A stretch of DNA of 64,000 bases from an uncultured Clostridia bacterium (GCA_947086925.1 CAMUAL010000003.1:1-64000), one strand, 5' to 3'; numbered from the stretch's first letter, positions 35,647-44,778 are shown. The notes: generated by a model from the sequence alone, not told the origin. Made by a program: numbers and translations.

Positions 35647-36072
35647 ATGAATAAAGAAGAAATCATGCGTATAATACCTCACCGCGACGATATGCTTTTA
35701 ATCGAAGAAGTGAACGTAACCGACGACGGCATCGCGCTCGGCAAGTATCATGTTCGCGGCGACGAGTTTTTCCTTCGCGGGCATTTTCCCGGTAATCCAG
35801 TTGTTCCCGGAGTGATACTTTGCGAAATCTTGGCGCAGTCGGCTTGCGCGCTTTTCAAAGACAAAGGCGGCGATTTTATACCCATGTACACGGGACTCAA
35901 TAACGTAAAATTCCGCAATCCCGTTGTTCCCGGCGACACAATCGAAACCGAGTGCAAAATCGTGAAAAGCAAAGCTATTTTCTACTTTTGCGAGGGCAAG
36001 GTCAAGGTTGGCGACAAAGTTTGCGTAAGCGCGGAATTTAGCTTTGCGCTTGCACCCAAACCCAAAAACTGA
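35647..36072 (+). CDS. fabZ: 3-hydroxyacyl-[ACP] dehydratase FabZ
   Basis: A 141-residue hotdog-fold dehydratase of type II fatty acid synthesis. The signature RGHFPGNPVVPGVI holds the catalytic His, and the catalytic Glu is in LCEILAQSACALF. IIPHRDDMLLIEEV at the start is typical. AAGGAG precedes ATG 35647. It lies 72 bases after pflA and is followed by a terminator, so it may be the last gene of the transcription unit that begins with the P-type ATPase. No other fatty acid synthesis gene is adjacent. Confidence 0.96.
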   Translation: MNKEEIMRIIPHRDDMLLIEEVNVTDDGIALGKYHVRGDEFFLRGHFPGNPVVPGVILCEILAQSACALFKDKGGDFIPMYTGLNNVKFRNPVVPGDTIETECKIVKSKAIFYFCEGKVKVGDKVCVSAEFSFALAPKPKN

Positions 36073-36120
36073 GCAACTTGTTTAATCCGAAACGCGCGGA
36101 TTTAAATCCAACATAACATC

Positions 36121-36153
36121 GCGGACGCTTAATTGAATGCGCCCGCTTTTATT
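36121..36153 (+). terminator. Rho-independent terminator after fabZ
   Basis: Arms GCGGACGC (36121-36128) and GCGCCCGC (36139-36146) pair at seven of eight positions and are followed by TTTTATT. It lies about 50 bases after the fabZ stop. Confidence 0.7.
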
Positions 36154-36188
36154 AAAGCAAATTCGATAAATCAGAGAGGAATATTTTC

Positions 36189-37505
36189 ATGGAAGAACCA
36201 GCAAAAGACGGAGAAACCTCAAATAAAGGCGTTATGCACGAAGCGGAATCGAAAAACGAGTCGCTCGAATCGAAAATCTCACCCGAACCCGACCCCGCAA
36301 CAACGGCGGCGAATGTGGCGAAGAACACTGCTGACGCAACTGACGGAACACCGGATTCAGCACCGGAGAAACAAAAAAAGAGCGCGACGCAGTACGTAAA
36401 AGAATTTGTAAACAAGTATTTCATAGTCGCGTTTTCGGGAATGGCGTTGGGACTTTTCTGCACGCTGATAGCTGGTACGATAGTAAAGCAGATAGGCTCG
36501 CTTATAGGCGATAACGCGGTCGGTAAAATAATAAGCTACATTGGCGTTGCGGTGCAGACCGTTATGGGTGCGGGTATAGGAGTGGGCATTGCGCACTCGT
36601 TCAAAACGAGTAAGCTTACAATGTTTTCGGCGGCGGCGGTAGGCATGCTCGGTTCGAATATAACAAATATCTTTGTTGCGAGCGGCATAAAAGTGTGGGG
36701 AGCAAGCGGAACCGCGGGAGTATTTGCCGTAGCCGTCGGCGACCCCGTTGCCGCTTATGCCGCCGCGGTTGTCGCAATTAAAATTTCGTCGTTAATCGAG
36801 GGCAAAACTCCTATCGACATAATTCTCATTCCGCTTGTGTCGATATTCTCGGGCGCAATCTCGGCAATGATTTTGGGTATTCCGTTCGGCATGTTGTTCG
36901 CGCTTCTCGGGCGCGGCATAAGTTACGCGATAAATTGGGAACCCGTTTCGTTCGGAATACTGATTGCCGCGGTTATGGGATTGCTTCTGACTTTTCCCAC
37001 GTCGAGTGCGGCGTTCGGCGTAATGCTGTTTAAGCCGCTTGTGGATACGTCGCTGTTCGAGGCAAGTCAGCTTGCCGCGGCGGCGGCTTGCGCGGGTTGC
37101 TGTGCGCACATGGTCGGATTTGCGGTGGCGTCGTTCCGCGAAAACAAGTGGGGCGGCTTAGTCAGCCAGGGAATCGGCACAAGCATGTTGCAAATTCCCA
37201 ATCTTGCCAAAAACATGCGGATTCTCATTCCCGCAATCGCCGCAAGTATTGTGGCGGGACCTCTTACGAGCGCGGTGTTCGGATTGCGTTGCGACTTTAC
37301 GGGGAGCGGCATGGGTACTGCGGGACTCGTGGGCGTTATTCAGACGATAGATGCGTCGGCGGCGGCAGGACTTGCGGGATGGCGCATTGCTTTGGGCATT
37401 GCCGTGTGCTACTTTATAGTTCCCGCGGCTGTGGCACTCGGAGTCAGTGAACTTATGCGGCGCAAAAAGTGGATTAAATACGGCGACATGTTACTGCCGA
37501 AATAA
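36189..37505 (+). CDS. PTS-type permease (EIIC_2-like membrane protein)
   Basis: A 438-residue membrane protein. After a charged, Glu/Pro/Ala-rich N-terminal extension (about 1-70) come roughly ten hydrophobic segments. The family pattern of the EIIC_2 group (PF13303-like) is visible: KYFIVAFSGMALGLFCTLIA, VMGAGIGVGIAHSF and LRCDFTGSGMGTAGLVG. Proteins of this group are annotated as PTS sugar transporter IIC subunits but are often encoded without IIA and IIB, as here, so phosphotransfer is uncertain. AGAGAGGA precedes ATG 36189. The CDF transporter gene follows on the same strand. Confidence 0.88.
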   Translation: MEEPAKDGETSNKGVMHEAESKNESLESKISPEPDPATTAANVAKNTADATDGTPDSAPEKQKKSATQYVKEFVNKYFIVAFSGMALGLFCTLIAGTIVKQIGSLIGDNAVGKIISYIGVAVQTVMGAGIGVGIAHSFKTSKLTMFSAAAVGMLGSNITNIFVASGIKVWGASGTAGVFAVAVGDPVAAYAAAVVAIKISSLIEGKTPIDIILIPLVSIFSGAISAMILGIPFGMLFALLGRGISYAINWEPVSFGILIAAVMGLLLTFPTSSAAFGVMLFKPLVDTSLFEASQLAAAAACAGCCAHMVGFAVASFRENKWGGLVSQGIGTSMLQIPNLAKNMRILIPAIAASIVAGPLTSAVFGLRCDFTGSGMGTAGLVGVIQTIDASAAAGLAGWRIALGIAVCYFIVPAAVALGVSELMRRKKWIKYGDMLLPK

Positions 37506-37535
37506 AGTTTTTGCCGCGTTCAACAGCAAGAACTC

Positions 37536-37563
37536 TTTACATTACCGCGCAATATCATATAAG
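37536..37563 (+). promoter_or_regulatory. Possible promoter of the CDF transporter gene
   Basis: TTTACA (37536-37541), a 16-base spacer and TATAAG (37558-37563). If real, transcription starts near 37570 and the longest reading frame (TTG 37511) cannot be the true start. Confidence 0.4.
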
Positions 37564-37582
37564 AGCGTACAAAAAGCAGGTT

Positions 37583-38572
37583 TTGATTATTAAAAAGACG
37601 AATGACAATTTAACCGAACCGCGTAAAAGCGCGGTTGCTTATGCGGGCAGAAAAAACGACGAGGCGGAGCATGCAAAGGCGCGCACCCGAGTGGTTTTTC
37701 GCGTGTCGGCGGTGAGCATTGCGGTAAATTTACTTTTAACCGCTTTTAAGTTGTTTGCGGGCATATTCGCTCATAGTATGGCAATGGTATCCGACGCCGT
37801 TCATTCGGCGAGCGACGTATTCAGCACGTTTATAGTAATGATAGGCGTTAAAATAGGCGGCAAAGCAAGCGACAGCAACCATCAGTACGGACACGAGCGG
37901 TTCGAATGCGTTGCGGCGATAGTGCTTGCCGTAGTGCTTGCGGGAACGGGCGTGGGACTCGGCTACGGCGGAATAAAAACGCTTGCGGGCGGCGATTATT
38001 CTTCGCTCGTCGCACCTAAGTTGCTTGCGCTTATCGCGGCGGCGGTGAGTATTGCGGTTAAAGAGAGTATGTTTTGGTATACGCGGGCGGCGGCAAAGAA
38101 AATAAATTCGAGCGCGCTCAAAGCGGATGCTTGGCATCACCGCAGTGACGCGCTTTCGTCGGTCGGCGCGTTTATAGGCGTGCTCGGAGCAAAGCTCGGC
38201 GTGCCCGTACTCGACCCCGTAGCGTCGCTTCTTATCTGCGTGTTCATATTAAAGGCGGCGGTAAGCATATTCTTAGACGCCGTACGCAAAATGACGGACG
38301 AGGCGTGCGACAAGGAAACATGCGACCGCATAATCGCGCTTGTGGAATCGGAGGACGGAGTAGAAGACATCGACAAGCTTTTAACCCGCAAGTTCGGCGA
38401 CAGAATTTACGTTGAAGTGGAAATCTCGGTTTGCGGCGACATACCGCTGCGCGACGCGCACAGCATTGCGCAAAGAGTGCACAACAGCATAGAAGTAGGC
38501 ATACGCGAAGTCAAGCACGTAACGGTACACGTAAATCCGTCCGACCATCCGATAGGCGGCGACGAGGAATAA
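37583..38572 (+). CDS. Cation diffusion facilitator (CDF) family metal transporter
   Basis: A proton-coupled exporter of divalent metals such as Zn, Fe or Mn. There are six hydrophobic segments. Metal-site motifs of the family are present: MVSDAVHSASDVFSTF in helix 2 and ADAWHHRSDALSSVGA in helix 5. The C-terminal cytoplasmic domain (about the last 90 residues) has VEVEISVCGDIPLRDAH and ends in HVTVHVNPSD. The metal cannot be told. The start is uncertain. The frame is open from TTG 37511, but a possible promoter at 37536-37563 favours TTG 37583. Neither has a good ribosome site. The gene converges on an unknown gene across a perfect palindrome. Confidence 0.93.
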   Translation: MIIKKTNDNLTEPRKSAVAYAGRKNDEAEHAKARTRVVFRVSAVSIAVNLLLTAFKLFAGIFAHSMAMVSDAVHSASDVFSTFIVMIGVKIGGKASDSNHQYGHERFECVAAIVLAVVLAGTGVGLGYGGIKTLAGGDYSSLVAPKLLALIAAAVSIAVKESMFWYTRAAAKKINSSALKADAWHHRSDALSSVGAFIGVLGAKLGVPVLDPVASLLICVFILKAAVSIFLDAVRKMTDEACDKETCDRIIALVESEDGVEDIDKLLTRKFGDRIYVEVEISVCGDIPLRDAHSIAQRVHNSIEVGIREVKHVTVHVNPSDHPIGGDEE

Positions 38573-38616
38573 ACATACGAAAAAACCGAAAAAAAATAAA
38601 TACAATGCAAATTTAA

Positions 38617-38642
38617 AAGGCTATGGAAATTTCCATAGCCTT
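38617..38642. terminator. Perfect palindromic hairpin between convergent genes
   Basis: A 26-base perfect inverted repeat (AAGGCTATGGAAA and its complement) lies 44 bases after the CDF stop and about 20 bases after the stop of the minus-strand gene at 38663. It has A-rich flanking sequence before and TT after. It probably serves as a shared transcription terminator. Confidence 0.7.
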
Positions 38643-38662
38643 ATGAATTGTTTTAACTTGCG

Positions 38663-39250
38663 TTACATTGTTTCGCGTATACGCTGTTCGAGCATGGCTC
38701 GCTCGTCGGTTTTGATTTTGGATACGTAGCTGAGAAGCAGTGTGGAAAGTTTGCGGCTCATTTCAAGTTTTTTGGAAGGATTCTTTTTAAGGATTTCTAT
38801 AAACAGACGTTCGAGCACGTTTTTCATTACGGGACCGTATTGAATGCGCTCGTTTTTAACGAGGCACTTTAAAATTTCGTCCGCTTGGTCGGTTTTGTTG
38901 CCCGAAAGCAGGTCGACGAGAATATTAAACGCCGCGTTTTCGCCTGCCGACGGAGAATACTGATAAACGGTTTTTCTGACCGTGGGCAGTTCGTAAATCG
39001 CCTTGGCGGTTCTTGCACCGTTTTTGTAAAACAGTTCGAGCACGCTTCCGCCGAGTACGCGGGCTTTGTCGGCGTTTTTGCTGAGTTCGGTTTCGCGCGT
39101 GGTTGCAAGATAGTCCCAAATTTCGAGTGCAAGCGAGTAATCGAGGTTTATAAACGACGTGAAGTATTTTTTTGCCGTTGCTTCGCCGAGTATGTCGGCT
39201 TTGCTCATTTCTTCGAACAATGAAAGATATTTTAATTGTTTGGTGTTCAT
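38663..39250 (-). CDS. Unknown helical protein (195 aa)
   Basis: Not recognised. A soluble, mainly alpha-helical protein, rich in Lys, Leu and Glu, with no membrane segment, signal peptide or Cys. It starts MNTKQLKYLSLFEEMSKAD and contains SLALEIWDYLATTRETELSKN, which resembles helical-repeat or HEAT-like packing. Expression is well supported: GGAGGAG lies before ATG 39250, a good promoter is upstream (39298-39327), and a palindromic terminator is downstream. It is a single-gene unit between a CDF transporter and metA, so context gives no hint of function. Confidence 0.85.
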   Translation of the reverse strand: MNTKQLKYLSLFEEMSKADILGEATAKKYFTSFINLDYSLALEIWDYLATTRETELSKNADKARVLGGSVLELFYKNGARTAKAIYELPTVRKTVYQYSPSAGENAAFNILVDLLSGNKTDQADEILKCLVKNERIQYGPVMKNVLERLFIEILKKNPSKKLEMSRKLSTLLLSYVSKIKTDERAMLEQRIRETM

Positions 39251-39297
39251 ATGTTTATTCTCCTCCGTAAAATGGACTTTATGTGCTTTACTCGGTT

Positions 39298-39327
39298 ATT
39301 ATAACATGATTATATGTAATATTGCAA
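39298..39327 (-). promoter_or_regulatory. Promoter of the unknown 195-residue gene
   Basis: On the minus strand, TTGCAA (39322-39327), an 18-base spacer and TATAAT (39298-39303). It leaves a leader of about 40 bases with a strong ribosome site. Confidence 0.7.
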
Positions 39328-39397
39328 ACTTTTTATCGCAGTTTTGTGCGTTAATTCGCCGTCGGGAATATACGCGCGGCATATGCCGCCGTTGTTG

Positions 39398-39426
39398 TTG
39401 ACAAATTTATGCCCGCATGATATATT
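39398..39426 (+). promoter_or_regulatory. Sigma-A-type promoter of metA
   Basis: Perfect TTGACA (39398-39403), a 17-base spacer and TATATT (39421-39426). The leader is only about 25 bases, too short for a SAM or T-box riboswitch, so control by such an element is not expected at this promoter. Confidence 0.8.
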
Positions 39427-39455
39427 TTAAGCATAAACTCAAAGGAGTGTTCCGT

Positions 39456-40379
39456 ATGCCGGTAAAAGTGCCGCTTAGTCTTCCGAGCGCGCAATCTCTT
39501 ATAAAAGAAAACATATTTATTATGGACAGCGAGCGGGCGGTTAAGCAGGAAATTCGCCCGCTCAGAATAGCCATACTCAACTTAATGCCCAACAAGGTGG
39601 ACACGGAGATTCAGCTTTTGCGTTTGCTTTCGAATAATCCTTTGCAGATAGAAGTGGATTTGCTTAAAACCGAATCGTACAATCCTAAAAACGCCGCGCG
39701 CGAACACCTCGAAACTTTTTACCGCACTTTTTCCGACGTTCAAAGTAACGGCATTAAATTCGACGGACTGATAGTAACGGGTGCGCCCGTGGAAAAACTC
39801 AAATTCGAAGAAATAGCGTATTGGGAAGAACTCAAAAACATTATGGATTGGGCGGAACACAATGTTTATTCGTCTATGTACATATGTTGGGCGGCGCAAG
39901 CGGCAATGTACTACATGTACGGAATAGACAAAAGCGTTGCGGACGAAAAGATTTTCGGAATATTCCGCGGCAAGGTGCTCGATAAATTCAACCCGCTTGT
40001 GCGCGGATTCGACGACGAATACTCCGCGCCGCACTCGCGCTATACGCAGGTAAATTCGCAAGATGTGAAAAACAATCCCGACATAAGCGTGCTTGTGGAA
40101 TCTGATGAGGCGGGAATATATCTTGCCGCGTCGAAAAATCTCCGACGCGTGTTCGTGTTCGGTCACGGCGAATACGACGCTTGTACTTTACACAACGAAT
40201 ACATGCGCGACCTTCAAAACGGCGAGGCAATCGCTCCTCCTAAGCATTATTATCCGCACGGAAAAGTGGGGGAAATACCTGCTTTGACGTGGCGCGCGCA
40301 CGAATCGCTTTTAATAAGCAACTGGCTAAACTATTGCGTTTATCAGGCAACGCCTTACGACATCGGAAAAATCATATAG
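39456..40379 (+). CDS. metA: Homoserine O-acyltransferase MetA
   Basis: A 307-residue enzyme of methionine biosynthesis that acylates homoserine. The catalytic residues are Cys144 (MYICWAAQAAMYY), and His237 with Glu239 (FVFGHGEYD). The N-terminal MPVKVPLSLPSAQSLIKENI is typical of the family. Many Bacillota enzymes named MetA use acetyl-CoA rather than succinyl-CoA, so acetyl transfer is likely but not decided by what I can see. ATG 39456 is chosen over the longer frame from 39417 because AAAGGAG precedes it and 39417 lies inside the promoter. No other methionine gene is adjacent. Confidence 0.96.
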   Translation: MPVKVPLSLPSAQSLIKENIFIMDSERAVKQEIRPLRIAILNLMPNKVDTEIQLLRLLSNNPLQIEVDLLKTESYNPKNAAREHLETFYRTFSDVQSNGIKFDGLIVTGAPVEKLKFEEIAYWEELKNIMDWAEHNVYSSMYICWAAQAAMYYMYGIDKSVADEKIFGIFRGKVLDKFNPLVRGFDDEYSAPHSRYTQVNSQDVKNNPDISVLVESDEAGIYLAASKNLRRVFVFGHGEYDACTLHNEYMRDLQNGEAIAPPKHYYPHGKVGEIPALTWRAHESLLISNWLNYCVYQATPYDIGKII

Positions 40380-40499
40380 ACTCGGCTTTGGCGGTGCGTG
40401 CCGTGCGCTCGGCGGCGGCAAAAAGCCAACTGTAAAAGCATTGAATCGCGGCGACAAAAGTACCGTAAAAAGCATTAAATTTTCGAGAGGATATTATAA

Positions 40500-41927
40500 A
40501 TGAGAAAGACCAAAATAGTATGCACGTTAGGACCCGCTACCGACAACTATCAGACTATGAAGCGTTTGATTAAGGCGGGGATGAACGTAGCTCGGCTCAA
40601 TATGTCGCACGGAACGTACGAGGAGCATGCCGCACGAATAGAACTTGTTCGCCGCGCCCGCGCCGAGCTTAATCAGGCGGTTGCCATAATGCTCGATACC
40701 AAAGGACCCGAAATCCGCGTGCGCACGTTCGAGGGAGGCAAGGCGGATTTATCCGACGGCAATTATTTTACTCTTACCACCGAGGACTGCGAGGGCAACA
40801 ACGCCCGCGTTTCCATTACATATCCCGACCTGCCTAAGTTTTTGCACGAAGGCGACGTTATACTTTTAAACGACGGACTTATCGAGCTTAAAGTGGATTC
40901 GGTTGCCGAGCGCGAAATAGTGTGCGTGGTTGTTCACGGCGGCGAGCTCAGCAGTCGCAAGAGTATAAACATACCCAATGTAGACATTCCCATGCCGTAT
41001 ATTTCGGAAATCGACAAAAAGGATATACTTTTCGGAATATCGCAAAACGTGGACTATCTTGCAATAAGCTTTGTGCGCGACGCCGAAGACGTAAGAGAGA
41101 TTAAAAAACTTCTCGACGACAACGGCGGAAGCGATATTCAGGTAATCGCAAAAATAGAAAACCGTCAGGGCGTAATCAATATTAAAAGCATAGTAAACGA
41201 GTGCGACGGCGCAATGGTTGCGCGCGGCGATATGGGCGTTGAAATACCGTTCGAGGAACTGCCGCCCATACAAAAACAGATTATCAAGCTTTGCTACAAT
41301 CAGGGCAAAAAGGTAATCACCGCAACTCAGATGCTTGAAAGCATGATTGTGAATCCGCGCCCCACCCGTGCCGAAATAAGCGATGTGGCAAACGCGATTT
41401 ACGACGGGACTTCGGCTATTATGCTTTCGGGCGAAACCGCCGTAGGCAAATACTGTGTGGAAACGGTTAAAACAATGGCGAAAATCGCCGAAAAAACCGA
41501 GAGCAACATTCACTTTAAAAACCGATTCCATACTCTCGAACCGGAAATAAAAACCATTACCGACGCCATAAGTCATGCCACGGTTGCGGCGTCGTTCGAC
41601 CTTAACGCAAAGGCGATAATCGCGCTGAGTCAATCGGGATTCACTGCCCGCAAGGTGTCGCGTTTCCGCCCCGAGTGCGTTATAATAGCGGCGACTTTAT
41701 CGGATAAGGCATATAATCAGCTTGCAATGAATTGGGGCGTAGTGCCCGTTTTAAGCAAGCTTCAAAGCAATTACGTCGATTTATTCGCTCATTCCGTCGA
41801 ATGTGCGCGCTCTACGGGGCTTATCAAAGACGGCGATTTGGTTGTGATAACGGGCGGTATTCCCGTGGGAGTATCGGGCAACACCAACACCATGCGAATA
41901 GAAGTAGTCGGAGATGAAAACAAATAA
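40500..41927 (+). CDS. pyk: Pyruvate kinase
   Basis: A 475-residue glycolytic enzyme converting phosphoenolpyruvate and ADP to pyruvate and ATP. Hallmarks are MRKTKIVCTLGPA, MNVARLNMSHG, MLDTKGPEIRVRTFEGG, the signature IAKIENRQG with the catalytic Lys, and ITATQMLESM. It ends after the allosteric C domain (VVITGGIPVGVSGNTNTMRI) and lacks the extra PEP-utiliser domain of the Bacillus enzyme. GAGAGGA precedes ATG 40500. A response regulator gene follows after 25 bases, so the two may share a transcript. Confidence 0.98.
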   Translation: MRKTKIVCTLGPATDNYQTMKRLIKAGMNVARLNMSHGTYEEHAARIELVRRARAELNQAVAIMLDTKGPEIRVRTFEGGKADLSDGNYFTLTTEDCEGNNARVSITYPDLPKFLHEGDVILLNDGLIELKVDSVAEREIVCVVVHGGELSSRKSINIPNVDIPMPYISEIDKKDILFGISQNVDYLAISFVRDAEDVREIKKLLDDNGGSDIQVIAKIENRQGVINIKSIVNECDGAMVARGDMGVEIPFEELPPIQKQIIKLCYNQGKKVITATQMLESMIVNPRPTRAEISDVANAIYDGTSAIMLSGETAVGKYCVETVKTMAKIAEKTESNIHFKNRFHTLEPEIKTITDAISHATVAASFDLNAKAIIALSQSGFTARKVSRFRPECVIIAATLSDKAYNQLAMNWGVVPVLSKLQSNYVDLFAHSVECARSTGLIKDGDLVVITGGIPVGVSGNTNTMRIEVVGDENK

Positions 41928-41952
41928 AATAACCTCATAGGGGAATCGGGAT

Positions 41953-42618
41953 ATGAATATATTGATTGTAGAGGACGAAACGAGCATTTCGCGTTTCGTT
42001 CAGCTCGAACTCGAACACGAGGGTTACGACACAAAGTGCATTGCCGACGGGCGCGAGGCACTCGACGAGGCGCTGGGGAACGATTACGACCTTATTATTC
42101 TCGACGTAATGTTGCCGTCGCTCAACGGCATAGAAGTATTGCGCAGGTTAAGGCAGGTTAAGCAGACTCCCGTAATAATTCTCACGGCGCGCGACCAGAT
42201 TATGGATAAAGTTGCGGGACTTGATTTGGGAGCGGACGATTACATGACAAAGCCGTTTGCAATCGAGGAGTTGCTTGCCCGAATCCGCGCAAACATGAAA
42301 AAGCGTTCCGCACCCGACAGAAACGTGCTTGCGTGCGGAAAGCTAAGCGTAGACTGCGAGGCGCATTCGGTAACGTACGGAAGCGATGTAATAGACCTTA
42401 CGAAAAAAGAATTCGACCTTCTTGTATATTTACTCAACAATCGCAACGTGGTGATTTCGCGCGAGCAAGCTCTCGACGCGGTTTGGGGTTTTGATTTTTA
42501 CGGCAATACAAATGTAGTAGACGTTTATATAAGGTACTTGCGCAGTAAAATCGACGATAAATATAATTGCAAAATCATACAGACGGTTCGCGGCTCGGGC
42601 TACGTGATTCGCAACTGA
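41953..42618 (+). CDS. OmpR-family response regulator
   Basis: A 221-residue DNA-binding regulator. The receiver domain has the acidic pair in VEDE, phospho-acceptor Asp51 (LIILDVMLP), Thr78 and Lys100 (DDYMTKPF). The C-terminal winged helix (about 125-221) shows LTKKEFDLLVYLLNN and the recognition region NVVDVYIRYLRSKID, ending in TVRGSGYVIR. It resembles ArlR/CssR-type regulators. The cognate kinase gene starts 14 bases downstream. The signal and the target genes are unknown. Confidence 0.97.
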   Translation: MNILIVEDETSISRFVQLELEHEGYDTKCIADGREALDEALGNDYDLIILDVMLPSLNGIEVLRRLRQVKQTPVIILTARDQIMDKVAGLDLGADDYMTKPFAIEELLARIRANMKKRSAPDRNVLACGKLSVDCEAHSVTYGSDVIDLTKKEFDLLVYLLNNRNVVISREQALDAVWGFDFYGNTNVVDVYIRYLRSKIDDKYNCKIIQTVRGSGYVIRN

Positions 42619-42632
42619 ATCAGAGGTAATGC

Positions 42633-43943
42633 GTGAAAGTCAAGCAGAATAAAAACGAAAACGCCGAGTATAACGCAAATACAAAGGAGCAACGGTACGC
42701 ACTGCAAAATGCCGCTCGCGCCGTAACGGTTTTTCCTTCGCCCGACGTAGACCGCTCCGATGTAGAGCGTACCATAAACGACATTAAAAAGGAAAAACAG
42801 TCCGAAGCGGTAACAATGCGGAAAAAAATTCATCCCGCGCTTTTGGCTGTGATGATTCTGTTTTTTCCCGTAACGGGAGTTGTGTTCGGGTTCCGCAAAT
42901 TATTCAAAAAAATGAATTTGCCGCTTACCGCGAAAATGACGGTTATATATTCCGTTATATTCTTTTTGGTGCTTGTTGCGTTTACGGTGTTTTACATTGT
43001 GAGTCTTGTGCGAAATTCGAGCGGGGCAATGAGCGATTACATGCGCGGACTTTCCATTGCGTCGGCGGTTTTGGTGGTTGTTATAAGCGCGCTGTTTGCC
43101 GCAATAGTATGGGTAACGGGGCAGTTTATGTTAAAACCCATACGCAGTATTACCGATAAAATCGACGACGTAACGGGCGATAATCTGTCGGCGCGGCTCA
43201 ATCAGGTAGACAGTCAGGACGAGCTTATGGAGCTTACAAACCGCATTAACGGCATGCTCGATAATTTGGAACAGTCGTTTTTGCGTCAGCAGAACTTCGT
43301 AGCCGATGCGAGTCACGAGCTTAAAACTCCCATTTCGGTTATTCGCGGCTACGCAAACATGCTCAGAAGGTGGGGCAAAGACGACCCCAAAATTCTTGAC
43401 GAGGGAATTGCCGCGATAGCGCGGGAAAGCGACAATATGCAACGCATAGTAGAACAGCTTTTGCTGTTGGCGCGGTTGGGTAATTTCAATCTCAACGTAA
43501 CGCGATTCAATCTTGTCGAGGTGGTTTCCGAGCTCGCCGAAAGCTATAAAATGGTAGACGCCGACCACTCTATAACGTGCAAGTGCGGCAAAGATGCAAT
43601 CACCGTCGAAACCGATAAAAACCTTTTGACCGAGTGTCTGCGCGCCATAACCGACAATGCGATTAAATATACTCCTAAGGGCGGAATTATAAGCATAGGT
43701 TGCGAAATGGAAGGCGATTACGCCCGAATTACCGTAGCCGACACCGGCATAGGAATTTCCGAAGAAGACCTGCCGCACATATTCGAACGCTTTTACCGTT
43801 GCGACAAAGCGCGCGGGCGCGAAAACGGCTCGTCGGGTTTGGGACTTTCGATAGCAAAGAGTATTGTCGAAACAATGGGCGGAGAAATAACGGTTAAAAG
43901 CGACGTAGGCTTAGGTACTACCTTTACCGTAAAATTATTCTGA
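42633..43943 (+). CDS. Membrane sensor histidine kinase, partner of the OmpR-type regulator
   Basis: A 436-residue kinase. A charged N-terminal cytoplasmic stretch (about 1-65) is unusual for the type. Hydrophobic segments lie near residues 67-85, 100-125 and 135-165, with only a short loop outside. A HAMP domain follows (KPIRSITDKIDDVTGDNLSA). The H box is FVADASHELKTPISVIRGYA, the N box ITDNAIKYTP, G1 VADTGIGISEEDLP, and G2 GSSGLGLSIAKSIVETMGG. The start is GTG 42633 after AGAGGT. The short extracytoplasmic loop suggests sensing within the membrane or at the inner face. Confidence 0.95.
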   Translation: MKVKQNKNENAEYNANTKEQRYALQNAARAVTVFPSPDVDRSDVERTINDIKKEKQSEAVTMRKKIHPALLAVMILFFPVTGVVFGFRKLFKKMNLPLTAKMTVIYSVIFFLVLVAFTVFYIVSLVRNSSGAMSDYMRGLSIASAVLVVVISALFAAIVWVTGQFMLKPIRSITDKIDDVTGDNLSARLNQVDSQDELMELTNRINGMLDNLEQSFLRQQNFVADASHELKTPISVIRGYANMLRRWGKDDPKILDEGIAAIARESDNMQRIVEQLLLLARLGNFNLNVTRFNLVEVVSELAESYKMVDADHSITCKCGKDAITVETDKNLLTECLRAITDNAIKYTPKGGIISIGCEMEGDYARITVADTGIGISEEDLPHIFERFYRCDKARGRENGSSGLGLSIAKSIVETMGGEITVKSDVGLGTTFTVKLF

Positions 43944-43963
43944 TTGAATAGGGACGACGAAAA

Positions 43964-44734
43964 ATGAAGCTTGTTATTTTTGCCGATTACGGTTTAGACG
44001 ACGCATGCGCAACCGCATATATATTAAATAATCGTGCGGAGTACGAAAGTATCGATATTATTCCCATAGGCGGAAACGTGGAGTCGGGGCGCGCGCTTGC
44101 AAACGCTCGCAAACTGCTCGGCGCGGCGCGTGCCGACGGAATCGATACGTCGGGAGTTCGGCTTGTGGATTCCACGGCATTTTCGCAGCCGTTCTGCCGT
44201 TTGCCTTCTGTTCACGGTAACGACGGAATAGGCGATATTCTGCCAAACCTTTTTTCTTGTCCCGTACCTTCAATCGAGTATACGGAGTTTTTAAAAGAAC
44301 TTGCGGGCGAGTACCGAATACTTTCGCTCGGACCCGCGACTATGGTTGTGCATATGCTCGGCAATGCAAAGGTTATGCCTTGCCGTCCAACCGTTATAAT
44401 GGGCGGCTGTACTCGCGAAGAACCCAACTATAACGGGCGCGAATTTAACGACGCGCTCGATATGTCGGCATTTGAAAAACTGCTCGGCTATAATCACGTT
44501 GCCGCTACGCTCGATACGTGCCGCCACGAAAAATTCAATTATATAAACAGGCACTTCGACGGCACCCGTTTGTTCGGCAAACTCGTAAACCGCTCGATAG
44601 AGCTTGCCGCCGCACGGCACAACGACCGTTGTTATATTTACGACCTTATAGCCGCTTACGCGCTTATAACGCCCGAAGAATTCGAAGTTAAAACCGCGGG
44701 CACGGTGCATGAGTTGCATTATACGGGGAAATAG
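43964..44734 (+). CDS. Nucleoside hydrolase-like protein
   Basis: A 256-residue protein related to inosine-uridine nucleoside hydrolases, which split the N-glycosidic bond of ribonucleosides. The calcium-site motif reads IFADYGLDDACA, a variant of DTDPGxDDA with one Asp missing. PIGGNVESGRALANARKLL, VHGNDGIGD and GREFNDALD match other family regions. The usual late His in HDP is replaced by IYDLIAA. Activity or substrate may therefore differ from the standard enzymes. It follows the kinase gene by 20 bases and is followed by a terminator, so it ends the pyk operon. Confidence 0.85.
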   Translation: MKLVIFADYGLDDACATAYILNNRAEYESIDIIPIGGNVESGRALANARKLLGAARADGIDTSGVRLVDSTAFSQPFCRLPSVHGNDGIGDILPNLFSCPVPSIEYTEFLKELAGEYRILSLGPATMVVHMLGNAKVMPCRPTVIMGGCTREEPNYNGREFNDALDMSAFEKLLGYNHVAATLDTCRHEKFNYINRHFDGTRLFGKLVNRSIELAAARHNDRCYIYDLIAAYALITPEEFEVKTAGTVHELHYTGK

Positions 44735-44738
44735 TATT

Positions 44739-44764
44739 CGGCCTTTTTGATTGCAAAAAGGCCG
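44739..44764 (+). terminator. Terminator after the nucleoside hydrolase
   Basis: CGGCCTTTTT and AAAAAGGCCG form a 10-base stem around GATTGC, 5 bases after the stop codon. A second strong hairpin follows directly. Confidence 0.75.
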
Positions 44765-44778
44765 GCGAAAAACAATAA

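Noticed and set aside
39427..39455. SAM or T-box riboswitch ahead of metA
   Set aside because: The promoter leaves only about 25 bases of leader.
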